Positions 56,964-64,000 of a stretch of 64,000 nucleotides of DNA are shown here, in pieces (the first letter of the stretch is position 1; each line of letters opens with the position of its first letter). The notes under the pieces were generated by a model. It worked only from the letters and a program-made list of their open reading frames with translations. It had not been told where the DNA came from and searched no databases. Source of the stretch: Mucilaginibacter xinganensis (lineage in GTDB: Bacteria > Bacteroidota > Bacteroidia > Sphingobacteriales > Sphingobacteriaceae); NCBI RefSeq assembly GCF_002257585.1, contig NZ_CP022743.1, forward strand, positions 1,922,001-1,986,000, given 5' to 3'. A program made the translations under genes and the position numbers.

Positions 56964-57020
56964 TGCTGATAATCAGCATGTTTCACTTTGTTCCGGGTGT
57001 TCCGCATGCAAAAATGGAAC
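56964..57020. repeat. Palindrome and GTTCC repeats similar to the pyrD upstream element
   Basis: TGCTGATAATCAGCA (56964-56978) is a perfect 7+7 palindrome around one base. GTTCC follows at 56990 and 56999, nine bases apart, and the reverse GGAAC occurs at 57016. The same nine-base GTTCC spacing is seen at 24842-24860. Confidence 0.55.
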
Positions 57021-57130
57021 GCGTTAGCGGCGTGAATACAAAAACTCACCTCATCTAAAACCCGGTTTCGCGCGGTTGCAGCGCGGTTTAGGTGTTAGGC
57101 GGCCTTTCGCTTATGTTGCACTCCAGTTAA

Positions 57131-59566
57131 TTAAAAGCCTAATATTTTGTGGTCCTTATTCCAGCCTATTTTTAGCTTTCCGCTTTCATCATCGCTGGCA
57201 CGGATGTGCAATACAACGCCCCGGTTTCTTCTTTTGGCCAGCTTAACTGAATCTGTGATATCAGCATCATTTTTTGGGTTACGCAGCGGCACATCCATTG
57301 TGATGTCCGTCCCGGTTTTTAGCCCGTAGGTGCCCGCTATATCGGCATTCAGCACGCTGGAGTTAAGCTGCATGGGGTTGATAACAATCTTGTCGCCCCT
57401 GATCTCAAAGTTAGCATCTAAACGCGGGATGGTGATCTCTCTGAGGTTTCGAAAAGGAAACGCAAACTTACCGACATTGATCAGCGGTTTGTAATTGAGC
57501 AATGCCGCATTTTGCAGGTTAATACTCGAGGTGCCGAAAATTGAAAGCGGCACCAGCCCGCCCGCATTACTGAGCCGGCCGGTAATTTTTGTGGTGGACG
57601 ATAAAAAACCTTTAAGATTTTGATAGGTAATATCGGTAAGCCCGAAATTATCGAACGCTAAAAAGAATTCGCGGACATTTACATTATTTACAGTAGTATT
57701 CAGATTAAAATGATTCTGTGTTTTATCCTGGTAAATATTACCCCTCAGCTTTAGTGATCCGCCTGCATGCTTCACACTTGCATTACTTATCTGCACGCCA
57801 TCGTCAGAAAGGTGAAGGTCAGCAACGGCGTCAGTAGCAAGAAATTTATTATAATGTACATTTGCCGCATTAATATGGATAGCTGCCTGCGCCTTATCCA
57901 AAACGGTGCCCAGCTGATCTACAATGTTCCCGCTGTTCCTCCTGTTAACCTTTTTTGTTTCAACATGCTGCCGGGTGCCCAGAAACCCGATAAACTCCCC
58001 GATATATAGCTGTGGGCTGTTAATTTGCCAGTCGATTACAATTTTCTCAGGCGCGTTGTAATAAAGGTTCAGGAAGTTATTGATCCTGCCCTTCATCAAT
58101 ACGACGCTCCTGCCGCTTTGCACCCGGATGTGATCTACAGTAAGGTCCTTTTTAGTAAAATGAAAAGAAACAGATGTGTTTTTAAAAGCAATATTACGCG
58201 GAACATAATTGATATCCGCATTTCTTAAATTGATATCGCCGGTCACTATCGGTTTATTAATCAGGTAATCAACAATATCGGCTTTGTAATGCAGTGTCAT
58301 ATCGGCTGTGCCTTTGCTAAACCTGGCCACGCTGCTGCCAAAAAGATAGTTGAAGTTAGTTGCCGGGAAGTTAGACTTGAAATTACCCGTGGCAATTGGT
58401 TTTTCCAGGTTGATAATACTGCCGGTATCAATAACGAAAGGCAAATGTCCATAACTGCCTTGAAATGCCGACAACCTAATAATAGAATTTGCATCGGTAA
58501 ACCCTTTTCCTTTAATATAATTGTTAGTGAAAACTCCTTTAAAACTCACATCGTCAATAACCCAGCCCGGGCCGCTAAGTTTATTGTTGTTAACACCTGC
58601 GGTAATATAAAGGAACGGGTCGCCCGGGCCAAAGGTGCCTTTAATTGTGGCAGTAATGGCAATTGGTTTGTCAAGATTAAACAGGTTGAGCTTTTGGGAG
58701 ATGTTAGGAGCCAGCAGGGATGAAGCATGCCGCCACAAAAGTTGATCGGCCGTAATAAAAAAGGTAAAATCAGCAGGCTTCTTTTTGGTGTTAAAACTTG
58801 CAGTTACATTAAAATCATCTCCGCCAATACTAAAATCATCAGAACGTACGCTGATAACCCCGGTGCTGCTGTTGTAGCCGCCCTTTAATCTACCCTCAAT
58901 CAGTTTGTTCTTTATAAAGCTTCCATGAACAGTACTGAAGGCCATGCTCCTTGCCATAACCTTAAGATCCGTTTCCGCTGCCCAGCCTGTGTCAGGAAAG
59001 TTTATTTTTCCGTTGAGTCGTTCTACTTCAAATTTGAACAGCTTTTTAGCTTTACGGTCATCAACAGTAAAGATCACTTCTTTTAAATTAAATTTGCCAA
59101 TTTGAGTAAGGTCATTCTTGCCGGTACCCTTATTTGCCTTAGTAGTATCTTTTTTAAAGATGGATGTGTTAGTGTAGCCGCTGCTATCGGTAAACAAATC
59201 TATATTGGCACCGGTTATATCAATGTGGTCAATATTTACGTTGCCCTTAAGCAATTGCTTAAAATTTACGGCTACGTCAAAACTCCTGGTATTTAGTAAA
59301 GTATGATGATGGCGTTCAAATTGTTTATCACGTAGGGACACATTTTCCAACTTAACCGAAAGGGAGGGGAACCTTTCAAAAAGTGAAGTTTTTACATCGC
59401 CTACAGTCAGCTTACCGTCCAGGTTTTTATTAAGTTCGGCGGTAACCATGGCTATAACCTTTGTTTTGTGACTGGAGATGTAAATAGAAAGGCCCGCCAA
59501 AACAACTATAAAAAACAGTACAAGGGAAGCAAATATTATTAACGAAATTTTTAACCAGCGGGCCAT
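57131..59566 (-). CDS. AsmA family protein
   Basis: An 811-residue protein with one N-terminal membrane segment (about 7-30, ISLIIFASLVLFFIVVLAGL) and a long periplasmic beta-rich part. The N-terminal AsmA domain includes the pattern VTAELNKNLDGKLTVGDVKTSLFERFPSL near 40-68 and the C-terminal AsmA-like region includes LNSSVLNADIAGTYGL near 750. AsmA-like proteins form a hydrophobic groove thought to carry phospholipids to the outer membrane and belong to the same superfamily as TamB encoded at 15105-20282. It lies alone between the repeat-containing spacer and tRNA-Arg. Confidence 0.88.
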   Translation of the reverse strand: MARWLKISLIIFASLVLFFIVVLAGLSIYISSHKTKVIAMVTAELNKNLDGKLTVGDVKTSLFERFPSLSVKLENVSLRDKQFERHHHTLLNTRSFDVAVNFKQLLKGNVNIDHIDITGANIDLFTDSSGYTNTSIFKKDTTKANKGTGKNDLTQIGKFNLKEVIFTVDDRKAKKLFKFEVERLNGKINFPDTGWAAETDLKVMARSMAFSTVHGSFIKNKLIEGRLKGGYNSSTGVISVRSDDFSIGGDDFNVTASFNTKKKPADFTFFITADQLLWRHASSLLAPNISQKLNLFNLDKPIAITATIKGTFGPGDPFLYITAGVNNNKLSGPGWVIDDVSFKGVFTNNYIKGKGFTDANSIIRLSAFQGSYGHLPFVIDTGSIINLEKPIATGNFKSNFPATNFNYLFGSSVARFSKGTADMTLHYKADIVDYLINKPIVTGDINLRNADINYVPRNIAFKNTSVSFHFTKKDLTVDHIRVQSGRSVVLMKGRINNFLNLYYNAPEKIVIDWQINSPQLYIGEFIGFLGTRQHVETKKVNRRNSGNIVDQLGTVLDKAQAAIHINAANVHYNKFLATDAVADLHLSDDGVQISNASVKHAGGSLKLRGNIYQDKTQNHFNLNTTVNNVNVREFFLAFDNFGLTDITYQNLKGFLSSTTKITGRLSNAGGLVPLSIFGTSSINLQNAALLNYKPLINVGKFAFPFRNLREITIPRLDANFEIRGDKIVINPMQLNSSVLNADIAGTYGLKTGTDITMDVPLRNPKNDADITDSVKLAKRRNRGVVLHIRASDDESGKLKIGWNKDHKILGF

Positions 59567-59752
59567 AATAGATAAATATAAGTTTTAAAACTGTAATCGG
59601 GCTGCCAAAACTAACGCACCTTTAAATAATTACAATAAACGATTACCATGGGATTGTCCGCTTAAATAACCAGGTTTACAGTTCTTTAAAAACATAACAG
59701 CGCTTTATCAATAGTGTTTAAAAGTCCGGTTAAATTAAATACGGAAATATCT

Positions 59753-59760
59753 TATATTTG
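59753..59760 (+). promoter_or_regulatory. -7 box for tRNA-Arg
   Basis: TATATTTG fits TAnnTTTG and ends nine bases before the tRNA-Arg 5' end, consistent with a start of transcription just at the tRNA. Confidence 0.6.
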
Positions 59761-59769
59761 CCGCACAAC

Positions 59770-59841
59770 GCTCCCGTAGTTCAATGGATAGAATTATGGT
59801 TTCCGGTACCATCGATATGAGTTCGAATCTCGTCGGGAGCA
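59770..59841 (+). tRNA. tRNA-Arg (CCG)
   Basis: A 72-base cloverleaf: acceptor GCTCCCG/CGGGAGC, D arm GTTC/GAAT region with the GG-containing loop, anticodon stem ATGGT/ACCAT with loop TTCCGGT (anticodon CCG), T arm ATGAG/CTCGT with TTCGAAT loop and A73. CCA is not encoded. Confidence 0.96.
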
Positions 59842-59843
59842 CA

Positions 59844-59888
59844 AAGCGGGACAACGTCAAATTTGATATAGTTGTCCCGCTTTTTTAT
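59844..59888 (+). terminator. Strong intrinsic terminator after tRNA-Arg, shared with the AraC gene
   Basis: AAGCGGGACAAC (59844-59855) and GTTGTCCCGCTT (59871-59882) form a perfect 12-pair stem followed by a T-run. It ends the tRNA transcript and, read from the other strand, can end the convergent AraC gene. Confidence 0.92.
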
Positions 59889-60793
59889 TTTTTGCTTCTT
59901 CTGTAAGCTGCCGGAGTTTCCCCTGTTTTTGATTTAAAAAGTCGGTTAAAAGCGGCTTCGGACTGATAACCGACGCTTGCTGCGATTTGGGATATATTAC
60001 TGCTTTCCGTTATCAATAGATTTTGGGCCCGCCTGATGCGCCAGTTAGTAAGGTAACTCAAAGGCGTTTCATGCACTAATTTTTTAAACTGATTAAAGAA
60101 GACAGAACGTGACATACCAATCTCTGATGCCAGCGATTGCAAGGTCCAATTGTTTTGCGGTGCTTCCTGCATTAGCTTTAGCGCCTTGCTGATCCTTGGG
60201 TCGTTTAACGCGGAAAGAAAACCACTTTCGGGTTCAGCTTGTTCTAAATATGTCCTGATGATATTAATAAACATAATTTCCGACAAACACTTCAGCATTA
60301 CATTGCTTCCCGGCCTTTCGTTATTAAGTTCTTCCAGCATTAATTGCGTAACCTGCTTTAGCAATAGCTGGTTTTCTGTCAAATATTGCCTGATATGAAT
60401 AATTGGCGGCAAATCCTTTAAAAAAGGATGCAAAGGCTGGTAATCAAATTCAAAATGTCCCGCTATCAGGTTGGTTACTTCGCCGCCGCCGTTAAAAACA
60501 GGGATCCCGGCCCGGCGGGCCTTAACAAATTCGGGCGATGGCATACGCAGGCTTGTAGGTTTATCTGCTATCCAATGGGCACTTCCATGAGGAATAAATA
60601 CCAAATCACCCTCTTGCAATTCTATAATCCGGCCATCAGGCGAGCCAACAGTGCAGTTGCCGCTTATTAACCGCCAGAATTGCGAATTTTGATCCTGGAT
60701 AATATCCAGTCCCCAGGGAGCTGCAAGAGGAAATTTGCTGTAAACTACACTCTTTAACCTGGTTGCCTCTAATATCGCGCTTAATGAATCCAT
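59885..60793 (-). CDS. AraC family regulator with N-terminal cupin
   Basis: A 302-residue regulator. The N-terminal cupin (about 15-140; WGLDIIQDQNSQFWRLISG, ELQEGDLVFIPHGSAHWI) is of the AraC_binding/cupin_6 kind. The C-terminal double helix-turn-helix (about 200-300) shows WTLQSLASEIGMSRSVFFNQFKKLVHETPLSYL and ISQIAASVGYQSEAAFNRLFKSKTGETPAAYR. It is divergent from the SnoaL-like gene; two ATGATAC direct repeats 21 bases apart lie in the shared spacer and are likely binding sites. It probably controls its neighbour, itself or both. Confidence 0.93.
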   Translation of the reverse strand: MDSLSAILEATRLKSVVYSKFPLAAPWGLDIIQDQNSQFWRLISGNCTVGSPDGRIIELQEGDLVFIPHGSAHWIADKPTSLRMPSPEFVKARRAGIPVFNGGGEVTNLIAGHFEFDYQPLHPFLKDLPPIIHIRQYLTENQLLLKQVTQLMLEELNNERPGSNVMLKCLSEIMFINIIRTYLEQAEPESGFLSALNDPRISKALKLMQEAPQNNWTLQSLASEIGMSRSVFFNQFKKLVHETPLSYLTNWRIRRAQNLLITESSNISQIAASVGYQSEAAFNRLFKSKTGETPAAYRRSKK

Positions 60794-60800
60794 TTATAAA

Positions 60801-60838
60801 ATGATACGATTAAGCAAATATATGATACTTTTTAACGC
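60801..60838. promoter_or_regulatory. Direct repeats 21 bp apart, probable AraC-type sites
   Basis: ATGATACGATTAAGC at 60801 and ATGATACTTTTTAACGC at 60822 are in the same direction with a two-turn spacing, the usual geometry for AraC dimers. An imperfect inverted repeat TTAACGCTT-TA-AGTGTTAA-like (60832-60850) overlaps the second copy. Confidence 0.6.
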
Positions 60839-60859
60839 TTTAAGTGTTAAAAATGAGGA

Positions 60860-60867
60860 TAACTTTG
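60860..60867 (+). promoter_or_regulatory. -7 box for the SnoaL-like gene
   Basis: TAACTTTG matches TAnnTTTG and ends 20 bases before ATG 60888. Confidence 0.6.
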
Positions 60868-60887
60868 GATAATTAAAATAATTAAAA

Positions 60888-61253
60888 ATGACAACACAGG
60901 AATTAGCTAATCGCTACTACGACCTTTTTCAGCAAAGGCAAGTGGCCGAAATTTATCAACAATTTTATAGTACCGACATTGTTTGTACCGAACCTGAACA
61001 TGCTTTGGCAATGGGTGTGCCTACCATAACAAAGGGCATTGAGGCGGTATTAGCAAAGTCAAAAGCCAGGCAAGAAATTATAGCAGAAGTACACAGCTTT
61101 TTTTGCAGTGAACCGGTAGTTGGTGGCGACTATTTTAGCATGGCTATGGGCCGGGATATGACCATGAAAAATGGACAGCGTTTACAGGTTGCAGAAGTTG
61201 CAGTTTTTGGAGTGAAGGACGGCAAGATAATATCCGAAACCTTTTTTTATTAG
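60888..61253 (+). CDS. SnoaL-like/NTF2-fold protein
   Basis: A 121-residue cone-shaped NTF2-like fold protein: MTTQELANRYYDLFQQRQVA, the YSTDIVCTEPEHA strand region, GIEAVLAKSKARQEI and the closing strands MKNGQRLQVAEVAVFGVKDG with IISETFFY. The fold covers both small enzymes and ligand-binding proteins, and the substrate is not evident. It is divergent from the AraC regulator with 94 bases between starts, which suggests it is the regulated target. Confidence 0.88.
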   Translation: MTTQELANRYYDLFQQRQVAEIYQQFYSTDIVCTEPEHALAMGVPTITKGIEAVLAKSKARQEIIAEVHSFFCSEPVVGGDYFSMAMGRDMTMKNGQRLQVAEVAVFGVKDGKIISETFFY

Positions 61254-61383
61254 TAATTAGTTTAAACTTTTACGGATATCTAAAGGTAAAATGGGAGTTT
61301 TGTTATTGCTTTAAAGCGAAACTCCCGTAATATAATTCTATATCAGTGGCATCATGCAGTCTGAATAAATTACCCGTCAGCAG

Positions 61384-62109
61384 TTAATTTACTTTGAAGT
61401 AGTAAACGCCTGAATTCGAAGTATTACCCTGCGTGTCTTTGGTAACTATTTTCCAATAGTAGCTGCTTCCGGACGTAACCGTCACTCCGTTTAAAAACAT
61501 ATCGGTAACGTTGGATTTAAGCAGTGACGGGGTAGAAGTTGAGCCAAAATAGATATCATACCCGGTAATATCGTTATCAACGTCTCCGCCCGTCCAAGTC
61601 AGGTTTATGGCATTGGCCGCAGCAGTTACACTTGCTCCAAAGGCAGGGGCGACCAGGACTGCAGGAAAAGGCGAGTAGGTGATTGCGCCTGATCCGGCCA
61701 GGTAAAATTTCCAGGTATCACTTTGGGCAGTGGTGTTCAAGCTGTTTGATTTAGAAACCACGAACCATGAATAAGGGGTGTTGCGCGATAAAGTAGCTGT
61801 AATCTGGTTACCAGTTGATGTTTGTACAGCGATTGTTCCTGTAATCAAATTTTTAATATCAATTTCATAACTGTCGGTATGAGCGGCCGCGCTCCAGGTA
61901 AGTACGATACTGGCTTCGGTGTTTGATAGAACTGTTCCGCTGGTGCAAAGGGCGTTTTGAGCCGGAAATACTAGTGTCGCTTTCTCAGGCGAAGGTTTAG
62001 GATTTTGATGTTTGCTACAGTTTGCTATTAGAAAGGTCAGGATCAACATTACTGAAATATTCACCATGCCTTTTATTTTTGATTTTGATATAAGGTGCGG
62101 CATACTCAT
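61384..62109 (-). CDS. Lipoprotein with two fibronectin type III-like domains
   Basis: A 241-residue exported lipoprotein: after a short charged start comes MVNISVMLILTFLIANC, with Cys31 as the lipid site. Residues about 55-130 and 145-240 are strand-rich with Fn3-like cores (SIVLTWSAAAHTDSYEIDI and NAINLTWTGGDVDNDITGYD, then YYWKIVTKDTQGNTS). Its ATG directly follows the stop of the upstream T9SS cargo gene (TAAATG), so translation is probably coupled and the two proteins may act together at the cell surface. An ATG at 62067 would give a signal of usual length. Confidence 0.8.
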   Translation of the reverse strand: MSMPHLISKSKIKGMVNISVMLILTFLIANCSKHQNPKPSPEKATLVFPAQNALCTSGTVLSNTEASIVLTWSAAAHTDSYEIDIKNLITGTIAVQTSTGNQITATLSRNTPYSWFVVSKSNSLNTTAQSDTWKFYLAGSGAITYSPFPAVLVAPAFGASVTAAANAINLTWTGGDVDNDITGYDIYFGSTSTPSLLKSNVTDMFLNGVTVTSGSSYYWKIVTKDTQGNTSNSGVYYFKVN

Positions 62110-64000
62110 TTAATTTTTTATGATTTTATGGATGCCCTGGTTACCATCTGCAACTAACTCAATTATATAAACACCTTGTGTTAAGTTAGACAGATCAAGT
62201 TGAATAATGCCAGATTGATTGGTGTATTGTTTGTCATAAACTACCTTGGTAACGTTGTTATATATTTTCACGCTTGCATTTTTTATCACATTATCACCTA
62301 AATTAAGACTAACAGAATTGGTAAACGGATTTGGAAAAAGTGTCATCTCGTTTTCAATAGTAATCGTTTTACTGATAATGCCCTGGCACACCTTATCAGT
62401 GGTTACGGCTAATTGGTTTGTTCCGCTTTTAAGATTCAGCGTTACCTGCCCTGCAGTAGTAGTACTGTTTATTCCATTTAAGGTAATGTGATAAACATCC
62501 CCGCCATCTAATGATAGTACCAGTTGGCTAGTGGATGTGATTACACTTGAATAAACCGACAGTTCTTTGGGTTCAGTAATTACTGATGTAAAGCATTGCT
62601 GGTAATCGGCTTGCCCGGCGATAGTTATACATACATTATAAGTGCCGGCAGAAAGATTGTTCACATCAAGGGTTGATGTAAAGGAATAGTTGCTGCTTGT
62701 GCCGCCATTGGTAGTTACCAAAGCTGTATAATTAAAACTTTGCTGTGCTGTTATGTTGAGAGCCCCATTTGCTGAACCCCTGCAAGTGGCGCTGGTATTG
62801 GTTATTTTAAAATTGGTTGCTGGTAAATCAAACATTACTTTGCCATCAACTGGCAAGTTTTGCGATACGCTTCCTGTGCTGGATAAAAGAATAGGGCCAC
62901 CATAAGTTCCGGCCGCATTCGCATTAAGACGAATATATATAGGAGTTTGAGTAATAGTTCCAGCCTTACCTATAGTCACAGCGGTACTAAACGTAATATT
63001 GTCTTTACTTACTTCAAAACCGGCTGGTGGGGTTACCAATATTCCCGTAATCATATTTGTACCTGATACATTAAAAGTAAGAGAGGCCGATGGTGTTCCT
63101 TTAATAGTGTTTAAGGTTTTTGCTGTCCCGGTTATAGTAAAGGTTGGCGCCAGATACGTAAACCCCGAAATTGCGTAACTTCCGCCGGCTGTTGTGAATT
63201 TAATTGCACCGGAAGCTCCGGCGCCAACTACGGCCGCCAATACCGTATCAGACGCAATTTTGAATGAACTTGCCGCCACCCCACCTAAAGTTACAGCAGT
63301 TACACTACTAAAGTTTGATCCTTTAAAGGTTAAGGTTGCCCCGGTTCCTGCAGATAATGGGCTTACGGAGGTTATTTTAACCGGATAGATAGCTGATGGA
63401 ATGTCATACCTATATATGCTGCCCCCAATTGCTACATAAAAATCACCATTACCAAAGTAAACCTTACCTAATGAACTTTGAACCCGCTTAGCAGATGTTA
63501 AGCTATCTGCATAATATCTTGATCCGCGGGAGTTGAATATCATCCGGCCGTTGTTGCCTAATTTATCTACCGCGCTATTGTTCGAAAAAAAGCTTATTTG
63601 TTTCGACACATTTTTAGAAGTCCTGAGCCAAACCTGCTCAGTATTTGAATTGTCTGTAATACTAAATGCAATGTATCCGTTGTATAAAAGGTATTTTTTT
63701 GTGTTCTCTAATACCGTTCCTAAAACCTGATCACCTGACCCGTTGTACAAATGTACGGTATATGGCCCGAGACCTCCAACTGAAGCCTGCGTATATACAA
63801 TATTATTGTGATCTATAGAGGGGTAAACATCAACCCCGTTCGTTGTTATTTTTTGCACGGCACCGGTACTCACCGTATATTTTTCAATATTGTAATCCGA
63901 CGCGCTATATACTTTGCTGTAAACAATTGTGCCTTCGGGGCTAAAATCGTTTTGATTATTTGTGGTAACTGTAGCTGCTGTAATGGTATTAAATGTTGTG
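62110..64000 (-). CDS. T9SS type A sorting domain protein with IPT/TIG domain (partial at its start)
   Basis: The frame is open from the right edge of the window; 630 residues are visible and the true start lies outside. A TolB-like propeller part (GTIVYSKVYS and GVDVYPSIDHNNIVYTQ) is followed by an IPT/TIG domain (PVKITSVSPLSAGTGATLTF with GSNFSSVTAVTLGG), strand-rich repeats, a SprB-like region with SATCRGSANGALNI, and the type A C-terminal secretion signal TLFPNPFTNSVSLNL through LSNLTQGVYIIEL to KIIKN. Such cargo crosses the outer membrane by the T9SS and is attached to the surface. The Fn3 lipoprotein gene follows without a gap. Confidence 0.88.
   Translation of the reverse strand, partial: TTFNTITAATVTTNNQNDFSPEGTIVYSKVYSASDYNIEKYTVSTGAVQKITTNGVDVYPSIDHNNIVYTQASVGGLGPYTVHLYNGSGDQVLGTVLENTKKYLLYNGYIAFSITDNSNTEQVWLRTSKNVSKQISFFSNNSAVDKLGNNGRMIFNSRGSRYYADSLTSAKRVQSSLGKVYFGNGDFYVAIGGSIYRYDIPSAIYPVKITSVSPLSAGTGATLTFKGSNFSSVTAVTLGGVAASSFKIASDTVLAAVVGAGASGAIKFTTAGGSYAISGFTYLAPTFTITGTAKTLNTIKGTPSASLTFNVSGTNMITGILVTPPAGFEVSKDNITFSTAVTIGKAGTITQTPIYIRLNANAAGTYGGPILLSSTGSVSQNLPVDGKVMFDLPATNFKITNTSATCRGSANGALNITAQQSFNYTALVTTNGGTSSNYSFTSTLDVNNLSAGTYNVCITIAGQADYQQCFTSVITEPKELSVYSSVITSTSQLVLSLDGGDVYHITLNGINSTTTAGQVTLNLKSGTNQLAVTTDKVCQGIISKTITIENEMTLFPNPFTNSVSLNLGDNVIKNASVKIYNNVTKVVYDKQYTNQSGIIQLDLSNLTQGVYIIELVADGNQGIHKIIKN

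Noticed and set aside
57047..57104. GC-rich hairpin CGCGC/GCGCG after the DinB gene as a terminator
   Set aside because: No T-run follows the stem, and the distance from the DinB stop is about 190 bases.

Overview
The window looks like chromosomal DNA of a Bacteroidota member, most likely Sphingobacteriaceae (Mucilaginibacter/Pedobacter type; this is inference from gene content, no search was run). Supporting signs are TAnnTTTG-type -7 promoter boxes, short leaders, a type IX secretion plug protein and a T9SS-sorted substrate, a lipoprotein TamL beside TamB, a Bacteroidota-style SAM-I riboswitch, and many BamA/TamA-type barrels. Base composition is moderate and even; no insertion sequence, integrase, phage gene or CRISPR array was seen.

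Layout. 1-3.3 kb (minus): cca (runs off the left edge), tsaC, a GT4 glycosyltransferase, dapD. 3.4-6.5 kb: S4 RNA-binding protein, sugar-phosphate transferase, guanine deaminase, OmpH/Skp-like lipoprotein. 6.8-10.6 kb (plus): gyrB, then a PadR regulator with two related membrane proteins behind a strong palindromic operator. 10.6-24.7 kb (minus): retropepsin-like protease, PAS protein with a kinase dimerisation domain but no ATPase, tamL-tamB, T9SS plug, ABC-F ATPase, Tat-exported SGNH hydrolase. 25-31 kb: pyrD, a 57-residue basic protein, tRNA-Cys, TrmH-type methylase divergent from an Omp85 lipoprotein, NHL-repeat lipoprotein. 31-37 kb: small hypotheticals, TspO, and a large A-T-membrane-LbetaH synthetase with the layout of epsilon-poly-lysine synthetase. 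37.1-37.6 kb: a SAM-I riboswitch with no methionine gene after it, followed by a tRNA-Cys-like sequence. 37.6-44.3 kb (minus): transglutaminase, Anbu proteasome homologue, YdcF protein, and a blaI-blaR1-like operon whose receptor carries a 29-residue-repeat ectodomain and whose last gene encodes a soluble copy of that ectodomain. 44.5-53.4 kb (plus): three FtsX/MacB-type permeases with one barrel protein. 53.4-57 kb: two stand-alone receivers around an SDR gene, LLM flavin oxidoreductase, DinB protein. 57-64 kb: AsmA, tRNA-Arg, AraC/SnoaL divergent pair, a lipoprotein and a T9SS cargo protein running off the right edge.

Themes. Much of the window serves the envelope: barrel assembly and lipid transport (TamB, TamL, AsmA, three Omp85-type barrels, OmpH), secretion (T9SS plug and cargo), surface polymer (sugar transferase, glycosyltransferase) and envelope sensing (BlaR1-like receptor). 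The most unusual parts are the receptor plus soluble twin operon, the Pls-like synthetase, the orphan riboswitch with its hairpin insertion and neighbouring tRNA-like element, and a set of intergenic inverted repeats built from short degenerate units.
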